From: Tubiluchus corallicola
Lineage: Eukaryota > Priapulida > Priapulimorpha > Priapulimorphida > Tubiluchidae
Reading direction: 5' to 3'
Assembly (NCBI GenBank): GCA_030141605.1
Contig: JAQGDQ010000217.1
Span: forward strand, 62,001 to 126,000
DNA: 64,000 bases
Shown: in pieces, positions 48,994 through 62,733 of the stretch
How the letters are laid out: the number at the start of each line of letters is the position of its first letter
Numbering within the stretch: the first letter of the stretch is position 1
Notes under the pieces: model-generated
The model's database searches: none
Told to the model about the DNA's origin: nothing
Seen by the model: only the letters and a program-made list of their open reading frames with translations
Position numbers and translations under genes: made by a program

Positions 48994-51900
48994 TCAAGAA
49001 TAACTTGCTAATACATTAAAAAAATGGTACACCTCGTCTTTGTCACAGACAGCCACTTCAGTCTGACAAACACTGCACTTTACTGGATGATAGGTATCAG
49101 CACTGTCTGCACCAGTGCTTGATCCTTCACCAGTTTGATGCTTGGGTTTTCTCCGCTTTTTGTATTTTATCGGACAGTGTAAAGTCTGAGTGATGTCCAT
49201 GCTGCAGTTGAAAACAAACATGGCTCGATACTGATTCTTGTATATTTCGTGTCTGTAAGAATATGATTTCGGTCAAATAACTAAGATGGCAATTTAACAA
49301 TTACAGACAGCCACAAATTATATTAGCTCAGCAAATCATACAACAAACAATTTTTTATTAGAACACGTAAAAATCTGCTCAAAACCTCAAAATTATTTCA
49401 ACATGTTTTTGATTTATCTGATATCTTATTTGATCTTTATCAGATAATATGAACTTCAGTTAAAGTGAGACAACTGACAACTATATAGTAAAATGAGGTA
49501 TCAGGTATAATAAAAAAACTGAAACATTCTTTTGTTTCATTAAAATAACTTCATAATTGGTCTATATTGGTTTTTATTGGTCTTCAGTCCAGTTTTTTTA
49601 AGTTTATTTATGCCCCAAAATTTTACTTATCCTTAAAATGCTCATAACCGACGGTCATAAAAAGGAATGTAGTTAAATACCTTTGACAGTCCATGCATAA
49701 CATGGTCATACAAGCTGGGCAGTTCAGTACGGCATCACTTGTTGGCAACTTCTCTTGAACAGGAAGAGAATTATGCATGTCAGCATCTTGCGAGACACAT
49801 GTACCCTACATCAATAAAAGCAACATTAAATTATTATCTTCGATAAATATGTAGCTCTTTGCATAGTTGCCTAAAACAGTTTGATATTCTATTTTTTCAA
49901 ATTAAAATTAAGTAAATGAGGTAATTGGGGGGGGGGGGGGGGTGCACTGTCTATGAGGCACAGTTTACAAACGTATGATTCAAATAAACAGCGCTCTGTT
50001 CAAACTGGTCACTGGTGATTCACAGGTCCTGTTTCCACAAGAAGCAAATTCAGGAGTGAAATGTGATTGTTCTACTCTGCATTACAAATAAATCTAAACA
50101 CATTCTATTGCAATGTTTTCAGTCTGCAAGAGATTCCACCTGGTTTTTCGGAGGGAGGAAAGTTCTACTCAAGAGTTTGAGAAACTAGTCTACTCTTTGC
50201 TGTACAAAGGCGACATATTACAGCTCTACTTGCAACATTTGTTACAACAGTCAAGTAATACAAATTGATGGGTAGTTACATTGGTATTTTGTCACCCATA
50301 TGTACAGAATTAAATTTTCAGATGAGCAATAATTAAAGAACTGCTTAAGACACATGACTGAAAAAGGAAAATTGTACAGCTGAAAATCGTTGTTTTAAAA
50401 GAAACTGTGAGTTGGCAGTATGGCTTTATGTAACTGAGAACTGTTTTGAGATTTGCCATATCATAAATGTCCACAAAATTGCTCTGTGATCTCAAAGTTT
50501 AGTTCGTACTAGCATGATTCGTAGTCTGAAATAAATACTGAGACTACAGTGCATTTTTATGGACTTCTATGATCACAGACTTGCTCACATGGTAAAAACA
50601 CAGTGACTTAACCAAACGACACTGATAAAATATCTGTGGAAGAGGACTAGAATTTTCTAAGGAACAAGCTGCACTTGACAGCTAATGAATTCCTAAAAGG
50701 TGCTTCAGCTTAAGGCGACTTCCACCAATCCTACTGCATCTCCCAGACATTATTTTAGGTTAAAAATTTTGCAAGTCTTCCAGATTTAATGCTCTATTCA
50801 CCCATTGTACAATAATGACACACTCAGCTGATGATTTACTAGTAAACAGAGACATTCAGAAATCATACCAGATTGCCATCAGCTACTCAAGCATTATGGA
50901 ATGGGTTCAAGTTTGTATGCATGATTTTGTATTTTTGTGTTGTGCCATTCAAACATGTATGAAAAAATTTGCATTGTGCAAAACAAGAACAAGATATACC
51001 AACATACAGCTACAGTACTGTAAAAATAAAATCCCTGCCATTTTCAAAACTTTGTACGATATATTACCGTTGACAAGTATGATCTTCTTTGATCATCCAT
51101 CCATTTTTGATCCTCGTCATCCAGATCAGGGTCATAAAACAGATCATCGTTAGATAAGACAGGATGCTTCTTACTTTTTTTCTTAGATGAAGAGTTAGCA
51201 CTTTCATTGTCAACTACAAACAAGAAAGGATTAGTTTGGATAAATATCTGTATATAATTTAATTTCTTTTAATGGTATTTGCTAAACTAAAACAAAGTTA
51301 TTACAGAAGTACCTTACAAGCACACTGTGAGAGATGTACTCAATTAATAATGCCATAACAACTTACTTTCATGATAATGAAAATTTGCCAACCAGTTTCT
51401 CACTTGAGTTCATAGTTATGTGTTGTTTTATAGCAGAATTTCTTACCTTACTTGACGCATTAAAATTTTTAGTACAGTACAATTTGCTTAAAAAATACAC
51501 AGATAATAAAATTACAATTTTCTGATACATTTTACTTAAAAACTTTTTGCAAGCAGTTTATGGAATGCTAACAGTATTGGCTTCATAAATAAACAATATA
51601 CACTGTAATAACATAGAAAATGCTACTTAATAGGTCTTTTCGGTTTACGAATCCAGCCGCTTAATAAATTCATTTAAATTTGCACCAAGGTGGATTTATT
51701 AACTGAAGTATACAGTAATTGTGTAGAACTAGATATCTTCTAACAGAATTTGTTTATACCAAAAATTTACTGCTAAACTTGTGTATGATTACTGGGAAGA
51801 GCCAGGATGGAATCATCGACACCCACCTTAGCAAAGCTCACACAGTTTGCTGCTGCATGATAAACTAGCACTTGCCATATAATGTCAAACACTACAAGTT

Positions 51901-54900
51901 GTTATGTAGGGTTAGTTGCAACAACTGCTATTTGGAAAATTTTATTGACATTTACAAAGTACACTTGCTTAATTATAAGCGAAATTTTCATTAAATGAAG
52001 TGACATTTGGCTAGGGAATCTTATAAATGTATAATGATATACTACATGTACATATTAATGAAAAGTCAACAATGTTTGATTTATATAAACCACGCCCTTT
52101 ATGAGTTTTATTGGTCATATTTATTAATCATGTCCTTACTATACAAAATTTTATCAGAGCAGGCCAGCAGGCAATGTTTAACTTTATGGATATGCATGCA
52201 AGTTTATCAGCTTCAGCTGACAGAAATATGAGGAATAAAAGAGAACAGCAGATTTTGTGTACTAACTTACAATGGGTTTTTTAGAAGACAAACAGATTTA
52301 GTTGACTAAGGTACAGTAATAATATGGCATTTTATAAAATGCGGATCAAAGTTCAGTGAATAAAAGCACTAAACAAATGATATTCTCACCAGTTTCATCA
52401 TCACATTCATCATCCGAATCAAAATACAAATCATCGTAATATTGTTGCGACTGTTCAGGCATATCTTTGTTTGCACCTGTTTCCATGGCAGCTGGTTCAT
52501 TTTCAACTGGAAGGAATTTAAACTGGTAAAGGACTCCAGACAGCTAATATCAGTACAAAAAATGTCAACATTTCAATGGTTGTGCAGTTTGTATTCATAA
52601 TTTATAATTGAAATTAAATAGTTTGTTTTAAAAACAGCAAAACAGTCACAAAAAACATCAGTCACAACTATCATGAAAAATTATATTTAGTTATTTTGCT
52701 GTACTTTGGTATAGCCAGGGGTGAGTGACAAGCAAAATTAAAAGAGCCTGATCTATTACAAAGAATGGACTGCCATGAGAGAATGGTATGATGATGAATA
52801 CACCTAATCGAAAAATCTCGAGCAATTCAGTTGATGCATCGTGCACCATGACTTCATTTAAAGCACAAGAAAACCTTCCACTTACATAAAGCTTAAAAAA
52901 TTTCGTCTCGAAATTTTATACCTTACATACTACCTTTTTGTATGCATGGCTTGCATTGGCCGCAATGCTGTAGAAAACGTGAAAATTTAAACTCCCGCGA
53001 TGACCGTTAGGTGCAGCCATTTTCGTGATAGGTCTTTTGAGTTCAAGTTTAGAAAACAATTAGACAACAAGTTTGAAAAAATAATCAGAACATTCGTAGC
53101 ATACATGTTGTTAATTAAGTAAAATTTTAAATTACTGTATCTTGTCAATAAGAGTAAAAGTTCGTTTTTGGCTAGCGAGTGCTGCACCCTGGAGGGTGAG
53201 TCAGCGACATTTTACCAATTGACAGAAACATTTAAATTATTAGTGTAGTTACATAAATCTTTCCAGCAGGTATGTGAAATGCTAAGTAATATAGATTTGC
53301 ACCGAAAGTTTTTTGAGTCATAATTTAACATTGCCTTTCTTCCCCTGATTGACGTGGCGTAGTGACATCATGTAACGGCGCCATCGGTACAGTATTGCGG
53401 GAGATTTAAAATGAAAACAAACAAAATTCCTTTCTAAGTGAATACGATATGTGCATAAAATTGCTGTAAAGTAGTATAATTTTTTAAGATGATTTTTCTG
53501 AAATCTACTTCAGGTGCCCCTTTTCTTGTCCTTTAACTTAACTATGAGCATCATTGGCATTTGATTTATACTGAGTCAGACTAAAATTTTCAGATCACAA
53601 GAAGAAAACGACATTTTATTCATATATTTACTTGGCTGTGCAAGCATTAAAATAGCTTTTTAGAGATACGTTAACAAGACTGACAGCTAATATCATGCGA
53701 TTTGGTATTTTGATTAAAAATAATTGAGAAATTACAACTGCCCAACCAAGTTGAACGAACCGGGTATTCTAGCTTTTTCTAAGTTGGCAACAGTTCTTTC
53801 AAGTTCCTGCATCATGTCCTTTTCGAATTCATCATCGCTCGATTCAGCATTCTTTCCCTCCACGATGCGTCGCTTTTGCTCTGGAGTTCCACGTAACATG
53901 ATATCAATCTCGTCTTCTGAACTGCAAGAAGTCAAATACAGCAAAAGTTAGTTTTTATATCAAAGGCATAGTGTGCATCACATGCTGTATTTGTACCAGA
54001 ATTTCCAAGAGATATGGGCTAGGTAAATAGCTGAGCGGGTTATTGTGTGTGCCAAGCAACCGAATGCTAAACCTGTGAATGAATGGATGGGTGACTTGAA
54101 TGAATGGATACCCATACCAAGTGAATTCATCTACAATACTGCTTTGGGGTATTAACATGAGGGTCTATGAACATGCGATATCTCTGTCTGTCCAATATTT
54201 CATGTTAGAGGATTGCCCAGCCTATAATAATGGTGGTGGCCACAGCCAGTGAATGCTGGATCCCAGTTTGGGAAGTGCCTAGTTGTACAAACATAAATGT
54301 CCAGTACTTCAACAAACCTTTACAATTTCTCCTATTTTGTTGCAGAAGTACCTATCTAAGAAAATTAAAGGTTACGAAAAGCAAATGCTGCTATATTTTG
54401 CAATGTTACAACAGTACAACTATCTTAATATGATAAAAATTTAATAAATTATGTTTGAACAATACTATAGCTGATGTTCTGCATTGACTAATGAGATTTC
54501 TCAGTACATCAGGAAACTGTGGCTTTAAAGTGGAGACTTACGAAAGTGACAAATTTGCATTTTGTCTAGACTCTAGATACTTTGAATATACAATTCTCAA
54601 TATAAAAAGCATGTTACCATTTCTCAACAAAACTAAGAATGAAACTAGAATTTTGCTATAAAACTGTGAGAAAGATAATGCAATAAGATATCAATATTTT
54701 GAAACGTAGTTCTTACAACACAAGCACTGCAGAACACACTTGCAATAAATTAAAGAGTATTTGAAAGTACAGGTCTACTGTTCAGCTGCTCAAGATTTAC
54801 AGTTTAGCAAAACTAAATGTTTGAATTCTGTACACACTTGCCCAAAGTTACTTTTAATGTATAACTAGAAACTGCACTGTTTTCTATTTGATAAAGTTTT

Positions 54901-56077
54901 TTAGTTTACTGCACAATAAAATTCCATAAATTTGTTAAAGATGTGCCAGCTCTTAATGTGCTACAATTCTTGTCACTAAAGGACATCACTTGTTTTACAA
55001 GTAAATTGTGTGGCAAATATCCTTTGGCTGGGGGGGGGGGGAGTACAAAAACAAAAACTGAAAGAGTGATAATAGTACAGAACACTTTATTATATCAAAG
55101 TACTGCTGTATCAATAAACAAACTAAAGTGCGCTCAATATTTAGGGGGGCACTTTCGTGCAACTCAACCAGCCTCTAGTCTTGAGAGGTATGATTGCAGC
55201 GACTCAAAGAGATCTGTGTTAAACTCAAAATCCTCTAGTCCCACAAGCTTATCTTTTGAATAATAAATCAGTGGCACGTTCTTGGATCATCTTAACTCCT
55301 TCTGGACTGCACCATTTAAAATAGGTTTTATAAAACCTATGACTTTTCTGGTACTGTATGAGCACAGACACAACTAAATGATTACAAATTAGGTACTGTT
55401 TTATTCAGAAGAATCTCAGCAATCAAATCATGCTGTTTGTTTAAACATTTATAAGTGAGTTAATTGGATAAAATTAAGAAAAACACACCAGGCACTCCAA
55501 CTTAGCCTACTAAGTAGCTTAGTCTGGTGTACACTTGCATGATTTTACACACTATTTTATTGGTTGCCTGCTTGCTACAGCCCTAGCTCTACAGTGTTCT
55601 TCTGCTATTCCAGGAGAAACTAACCGATCAGCCATGGGAAAGTTAACGCTCGTTTCAAGTGGTCATGCTTTGGGCTTACCCACAAAACTTGAGCAATGCT
55701 GAAGTTAGTAAGTGTAAATGTTTTATGCTTTTTGAACTCCGGGTGCACAGGTAATGTGTATTAAAATAAATAAGTTGGTTTACAGACACAAATAGAATTG
55801 GATGATTCTAATAAAAGAAGCCTTTCTCAATTTAGAAGGTGACTCATTTAGTATCAATTGTGCCCCTGCATACCTCCAACATACTCTAAAAGCTGAAAGG
55901 AAACACTTGAGTACCACTTTACATCATGCTGTGTTAATGTGCAGAATCGCTAAAGCTGCTTTACTAGCCATTTGTGTTAAATAACTACTAGTGAGAGTAG
56001 AAGTGAACTTACCTGACATAGCCTTGCTCTTCGTCACTCTCATCAAAAACAACAAATTCATATGGTTCGTCAGCCAT
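48994..56077 (-). CDS. EAPP: E2F-associated phosphoprotein EAPP
   Basis: Six exons, 56077-56013, 53921-53761, 52506-52390, 51213-51068, 49805-49681 and 49252-48994, join in consistent phases to 290 residues (human 285). The acidic start MADEPYEFVVFDESDEEQG is followed by SSEDEIDIMLRGTPEQKRR and SSDDEFEKDMMQEL. Next come YYDDLYFDSDDE, a Lys stretch and LSNDDLFYDPDLDDEDQKWM. A Cys-rich part contains LNCPACMTMLCMDCQRHE and YRAMFVFNCS. The end is YHPVKCSVCQTEVAVCDKDE and VYHFFNVLASYS. The paired CxxC motifs resemble a zinc-binding fold. The vertebrate protein is nuclear, binds activating E2Fs and modulates E2F-dependent transcription. The exon 2 donor (CCCG|GTTCGT) is weak but is the only one giving the right phase. 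Homopolymer G runs lie in introns 1 and 4. Confidence 0.95.
49927..49942 (+). repeat. G16 homopolymer in EAPP intron 4
   Basis: Sixteen consecutive G on the plus strand, so C16 in the EAPP transcript sense. Length may be unreliable in an assembly. Confidence 0.9.
55030..55041 (+). repeat. G12 homopolymer in EAPP intron 1
   Basis: Twelve consecutive G on the plus strand, C12 in the sense of EAPP. Confidence 0.9.
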
Positions 56078-59000
56078 TATGCCTTCTTTCCGAAATCAGA
56101 AAGTACAATTAATTGGTTTCTACAAAATTCAAAATTGTTGATAAAAAATCTGAAATATTTTCTCTGTCACGTTCTGTTGCTCTAATTGTCTATTGCAGAT
56201 ATTTGGCCTCTATTTATTATTAGAATACTACACTGTTTCCTGCTTGTAGCTAAAGTTTTCCACTCCTGTGATGCTACTGAGTATTGTTGGGTTCGGTGTC
56301 GGCTGTAGTAAACCTTTAATCCTACCAATCTTAACCTCCTAATTCTAATTTTAGTGCTCCAAACTTTGTTTTTGTCTTCGTTATCCGAAATGTCATTATC
56401 AAAACATCAAATTTTCATTTCGTCTGTTGTACATATTTATGCATTAGTACTAGTGTATCCGACCTACTCTCATCTGCAGCTAACAGCGTAAGTTCGTCGC
56501 TCATAAGCTAGATTTCGTTCAAGTTGTTGAAAATATTTATTTATTTTAGCTGTCCAAGTTTGTGTTTGCTTTTCGGTTCACATCCAAAATATCAAGCGAT
56601 ACAAACTGTCTGTCGGAAATCTGGGTAGCAGGTACGCACAGCAAATGCTAGTCAATTCTATTCGAAAAGCTTATTTCAATCTAAAATCGTTGTTGCAAAG
56701 AGGAAGAATAGAGAAAAAACTACAATTGTCAGTAGACACTAGTCTCTACCAGTCTCACAACGTCTGATTCCCGCGAACTATTAATCTAATCATGTCCTAT
56801 TAACAATTTTTTAGTGAAGTAGCTATGCCTGCTATTTTATCATTTACGTGACGGCTGCATAGTTCTTGTTTTGCATAATCTTTGCTTTGCACACCCAGTT
56901 GCAAATACGGGTGAGCAACTGACCAAACTCTATCAGACCATAAACCGAACTTCAGTTTTTCGAATCGAAATGAGATTGAAAAATTTTCGAACCACTAGTA
57001 AAAATTAGTCTTGCAAAGATCATGCATATTACTCGATTTTATTCTGCAGTAAAATCACTAATAATTTGTTTAAAATTTGCACAGAAATTACAGCTAAATT
57101 ATGCTAATTGCATGACGTTTCAATCGTTTTAATGATGAAGAACGAAAGTGCTGAATTATTCGAATCTATAGTTTTAGGCTCGAATTGAATTCAAACATTC
57201 GATGCCACCCCTAGTAGCAAATTTGCACATAATGCAAAAAATCAATATAGAAAAGCCATTGCATATATAATTCATTTATTGCGTAGTCTGGACAGGCCTT
57301 ACCAAGTTTTTTGTAATACATAATTATGGAATGTTTGTGCGTTGATTTCAATTATTAAAGCTCAGTAAAAAATATCCGAAACCATAATTAAAAGTAATCA
57401 AACTCTTTAATGGTTTAAATATTATCATAACCTAACAGCAACATTAACGTTAAAATTCTGAATGCTATATGTTCTGAAATTACATTTATATGTACATGAA
57501 TGCCTATGTACCTAAACAGGAGTGAGTAGCCTAATAATAATTGAACCAAATATAGGGTAACTTAATCGTGTTATAAAACACAATTTTGATGAAAACAAAA
57601 CTAATTAATCGCGCCAATAACATTATCATCTCATCAATCTGATGCAGCAAATCAGCTGTTATTTGCTAAAGATGAAATTCAAAACTGCAGTAAACAATAA
57701 CTACACAACTGTAGTAATATACGCTGCATGCCACATAAAAAAATCTAGAGTAAATGTGTTTACAATTAATATATTTTTTATCAGCCTATGTAGCCTAATA
57801 AATGCAACATACAATGTCACACTACAAATAATGAAACATACAGGAAAATGAAATAGTCATAATGGAAAACACAATAAAAAAGTACAGAAAGTAACACTAA
57901 TACTGCCAACACATACCTGTCAAATAATAACTATAAAGGTGTATAAAACGGAACAGTGATAACCTTATATCTGCAATTTGCATTCATACATATGCAGTTC
58001 ACAGTAATCGTAAACAAAATCCCCATTAAATTTTACGGAAACTTTTCCTAGAATATTCGCATTTTTCTGCAACTGATTCTGTGTTAATTATTTCTAATAA
58101 TGACGTTTTCCCTGTGTTGAGTATTATTCTGGTAAACTTAAAAGTATGAACTAAAATAAAATATAAGAAGTTCGCTTCTACATTATTATTACAATAACTG
58201 TTATATCTTTGGCTTTAAACGGTAAACAAAAATATAAAAAATAAAAATAGTGTAACACATATGCAAAGTAATATATATATATATCCACATAACGAAATTA
58301 TTTGTTTAGTACTCCAGCCTGCGCTGCTTTGATTTTAAAGCTAACAACAAAACACAAAATGCTAAGTGCTAAACACTTTAATGCTAAACAGTGTAACAAA
58401 ATAATAATATATATAACTTGTAATATCTTCAAAAAATTAAATCCATAAAAAATAACTAAATATTTATTCAACTTTTAATTAAACTAGCTACTTAATACTA
58501 ACTATACTGACCTCTATAGATAACAGATCAACATGTCTTATGAAAACCACAAAAGATCATCACAATATATAAAACAAGTAACTATAATATGAACAATGAT
58601 TTACGGCAATATTGAACTTTGATTCACATTTAAAATAAAAGCAACAGAAGACAAAAGATCAAATTAACAATTATGGCCATGCACCTATTTAAGGCCTAAA
58701 GCACAGTCAAAGCACCACCATCCATCCATCATTTTGTTGATTATAAAGAAACAAACTTTAAAACAATGGCATGTATAATAAGCCACATAAATGAGTGAGA
58801 GTGTTAAAATGAAAAGCTTCGTCAAGTTTCTTGTGCATAACCACGTTTCACGATAAGGTTGATGGGCAATTAGTATAAGAAGCAGTGCTGTAAAAGCTTT
58901 AATTAGTTGCATAGGCTAAAAAACCTTAATTGTTGTTTGGTTGTTTATCACACATTAATTTATTTTTAACTTAAATAAAAGTTCGAAATTGCTATAAATT

Positions 59001-59117
59001 ATATTCATATTATAAAAGTTTGTTTTGGTACTTGATTCTCTTTTTTAGTATTCATTAGTATAATAATTATCTATAGATTTCATTATATTTCAACTGTACA
59101 CCTCCCATGGAATTGCA
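56078..59117. other. Intergenic region upstream of EAPP
   Basis: Three kilobases between the EAPP start and the homeobox-gene stop, both on the minus strand. It is very AT-rich, with no exon or RNA gene recognised. The EAPP promoter should lie in its left part. Confidence 0.5.
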
Positions 59118-62100
59118 TTAAACTGGAGAAAAGGATTTTTCCAGATCAGACAGTGAGCTCCTGCTGGCTTCATCGTTTGCTGAAGGATCAAACAGTTTCC
59201 TACGAGAATTTGCATACTGAACGAAATTCCAAAAATCTGTCATATCCGGACTAGTCTCCAAACTCAATTCATCCTCGGGAGTTTGCTGTACTTGCTTGAG
59301 TGATACATCTAAAAATACAAACACAGAAAATGCCTAACACAAGCTACTTTAAAGGTCATAATTGACATACACTAATGATAATTTCAGTTATTATCAAAAC
59401 TATAAATAAAAAACTACAGCTTAAGAACATGACACAAGATTCATTACATCACATATGCACAAAATAGTAAAAATGCATAGTTAAACAAGCATCATAAGAA
59501 CCAATGTTCAGATAGTTACACACAAGCACACATGCACACACACATATATAGTTAATATGCATGGGCCAGGTAATTAGTAACTGCATAAACACTGTTTCTT
59601 ATAATGCATGTTTAACTATTGACAATTACACTATACAAATAAAGAACTACAACTTAAAAACACATCACAAGATTCAAGCCACAAAATTGTCTTTTTCGCT
59701 TTTTAGCAACAAGCATAGTCATATACGGAGGTATGAACCAACCAGTTGGTGGATAGTGACTATATAGTGTAATTGTCAATTATATTGTTCAATAAATCAA
59801 TGAACATCTATAGGCCATATTGAAGATCGTGCCATATAATTGCTCAATATCTCATATGTGTGGTGTTACGTGTGCACAATGGGAAAAAGCAATTATAATG
59901 TCCGTATGTATGCTCCCTAATGGTTAGGTATGATCATGAATTAACCTAACAGCTAATTAAGTGAAGGAGGAAGGCACTGAAAACATACGAATCAACCACG
60001 CTTCGAACTCAGCACCTGCAATATCAGATGACACGTTCTACCACTAGAGCTATCAGCTCAGGTAGCAGACAGGTATAAATTCTTATCTAGAATAAATCAG
60101 AAACACGTTTCCACAGTACGGTGAAATTAATTAATTAGTGTAGTTAGTTAATTGATTGATCATGTACTTGTATGAGAATTACAGAATTAGAGAACTAATC
60201 CTTGCAACTGAAAAAACGTTTGTTTCTTGCTTGTGGGGAATTAACGCTTCAAATGAATAAAATATCCACAATGTCTCTGCAAAAGATATGATTAGTGAAA
60301 CTGCATAAAACAAAATATACAATGGTTGTTGTATATATCATTATAATGCTTACCCTTTTCATGCTGCAAATAGTATTTTGATGCAGACCAGATGTTTGCC
60401 AGTGAGTGCCTTCTACAGTCGTCTATATTCGGAGTTTGTGGTTGTTTGGACATCTCCAGTGCTTGCCAGTCAGCAAGGTAATTTGGAGTTATAAATGGAG
60501 GCATCGTCATGTATGGAGGCATGAACCAACCAGTTGGTGGATAGTAGCTGAAGGCAGGATTGGTCACCGCGTATCTTGCGAAATCTGAATCTACCGCGAC
60601 AACTTCATCGTTCTTTGGGACAAAATATGTATTATAGTTACCATCAGGTTTAGTAGTGTAAGGCTCGTTAACAAACTGACCAGTCTGACGATTTGCACAT
60701 GAGGTATGTTCAACTTTAGCACTTTCATTTTGCTCTTGGTCAAAGACAGACAATTCAATAGGTGCACCAAGTTCCACACTGTGACAGTCGTAGCTAACAT
60801 TTGCCTCTCGACTGTTATCTGGCAGAGAATGAGGCGGTTGTTTAATGGAAAAACTAGTAGAAGCATGCCTCATTTGCTCTTGGCTGCTGCTGGTGAAACC
60901 ACTGATGGCGGGTTTTTTGTCACTCACTCTGATTGGTGGAAGCTTGTGCTCATTTATCGAAAGCACTAAATGATTTTCTTTTGCTGCTGGCTTTTTTGAT
61001 ATAGTGTAGTCCAACGGAAATTTCTGCTGAGTAGAGCCATGTAACTGGCAATAGTCTTTCCAGCAGATTGGTGTCTTTGACCCGTTTGTGATATCGTAAC
61101 CAATGATATCTGTTTGACAATGCTTTTTGTCAGCCATGTCATCAGATTCCTACAGGAAAGAAAAGCTTTGTTGCAAAAAATTGAAATCTAGAACTATGAA
61201 CTATGATCTAGAACTAGAGCTTAATATGTAACATGGAAATCTCTATAAGTGCTTGTTAAACACAAGGCACATCAGGCGGCTTTCCAATTCTGTAGTGAGC
61301 ACCTTTATCTTCATTAACAAGGAATCTGTTTGTTACTTAAATGAAAACTGTATTATCTTTGTACCAGTATAGGTACTCGTGTACTCGAGTGGACTCGTCC
61401 AAAATATCTTGAAAAGCTATTGGTGGCATACTGCAGTTTGCAGCAATGTTTGGTCAATTGTTTTAAAGGTGGCAGTACATACTAATTTTTGCAGCGTGGA
61501 ATCAAATTACTTTCTGTCAGGTCAGTAAATTCCTCTAGGCATGCTCACTTGCTAGGATTTACATTACAATTAGGAACAGTACAAGTTTAGTAGGATAGTG
61601 GTAATCTTGAATGACTGAAGGTAAAAGACATTTTCAGATCACCTAGCAGCTAAATAGCTGATCAGTTTACGTAGCTTGGAAAACTAGAACAGGCGATCAA
61701 AGTCATAATTTTTAATACAAACTGAAGTTCCTCACCTGAAGTTAGAGAAACCGATTTTGAAAAAATACTCACAAGCATGGAAAGGTGATTCAAGGCTTAG
61801 GGTTAAGGAACTATTGTTCATCTGGTAACAATAAAGCACCAGAAAAAAGCACCCCAAACTACGACAGAATTCAAAAGATGCTTAGCAAGGCGACACAAAA
61901 ATTTTCACTGCTTGCTTAAGAAAAAATCATTTACACAATGACTGGGAATTTATCGTCGTCACCATTAAGTCATTATTGTAAAATTGTATTATTGTATTAC
62001 ATAATATACATAACAAATTGAAACAAGTTTAGGCTTCTCTTTTGAAGTACGGGCGTTACCAAAAATGAAACGGAAAAATATTTAGTCTTAAAATGCAGTT

Positions 62101-62733
62101 TCTTAATGGCCATAACAGTTTGATCAATGAAATTTTTAACAGTGATTTAACTTTTTAATCTGTAAATAGTTTTATCGTAGTAATACTTTGTGTGAAAGTG
62201 TAATGCAGTGGTTTCTTTTGTACAGATGTAGCAGTTTTTTAATGTACATGTGTGTTGATACGGGTTTTTACTTGGATTAAAGTGCATCTTATCTCATCAT
62301 ATCTAGATAAATATCTAACAAAAACCCAAAAAAATTTACCATCAGTTGAACAAATAAGAAATTTCATTCCCAGAAAGAGAAAAAACCCAAAGATTTGTAA
62401 AACTGCTACCCTTAGTTAGAAATGTATCTGAAGTAAATATAAACGTAAGAATTAAGCGCTCACTGTAATAATGTAACACTGCCAAATAGAATTATGAGTT
62501 CATGTTACCAAAAACAACATGCATACCAAACTGCTTGATGTTTTAGTAGCTCTTTTATTCGCTGATGAGAATAATTTATTCGTTTTCGATGAAATCTTTT
62601 TCTCTGGCGTTTGTATTCTTTCAGTGGAACTTGGTTTTTGTCTGCTGGCTGTTGCGTTTTGCTTATCGAATGGCAACAACATCGATGGTCCAGTGTCCCG
62701 CTTATACCTACTCCTTCTGTTTTTGAACCATGT
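59118..62733 (-). CDS. Homeobox protein with Lys50, C-terminal part (helix 3 to stop)
   Basis: Three exons, 62733-62527 (phase 0), 61149-60354 and 59308-59118 (phase 1 junction), encode the last 397 residues. The first exon opens with TWFKNRRSRYKR, homeodomain residues 47-58. It has Trp48, Phe49, Asn51 and Arg53 intact and Lys at position 50, the specificity residue of bicoid/Otx/Pitx-type proteins (preference for TAATCC). The intron falls between residues 46 and 47, where PRD-class homeobox genes characteristically have one. The rest is a Ser/Lys-rich linker and a long unrecognised region. This contains a Pro/Tyr/Met-rich patch (YYPPTGWFMPPYMTMPPF) and an acidic Ser-rich end (SSLSDLEKSFSPV). 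Residues 1-46 of the homeodomain and the start codon were not found and may lie beyond position 64000. The gene symbol is left open. Confidence 0.8.
59654..59759 (-). other. Duplicated exon fragment inside the homeobox-gene intron
   Basis: Positions 59713-59757 match 60501-60545 of the neighbouring coding exon in 41 of 45 bases. Read in the exon frame it encodes YPPTGWFIPPYMTM, then diverges into LVAKKRKRQ and reaches a stop at 59654. An AG (ATATAG) sits directly before it at 59760-59761. From that AG the frame would need a phase-2 donor upstream, which the mapped exons do not supply. An alternative terminal exon is therefore possible but unproven, and a relic of local duplication is the alternative. 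Confidence 0.45.
59990..60062 (-). repeat. tRNA-like SINE or tRNA pseudogene
   Basis: On the minus strand TAGCTCTAGTGGTAGAAC (60052-60035) is a near-perfect pol III A box, and GAGTTCGAAGC about 30 nt later is a B-box-like sequence. The D stem has one mismatch and the T stem does not pair, so it is not a functional tRNA. It lies in the intron between the last two homeobox-gene exons. Confidence 0.42.

Noticed and set aside
54943-55263. 106-codon plus-strand open frame
   Set aside because: It runs through a G12 tract inside EAPP intron 1, has no recognisable domain and is antisense to EAPP.
59990-60062. Functional tRNA gene
   Set aside because: A good A box is present, but the T stem does not pair and the D stem has a mismatch, so it is called a relic only.
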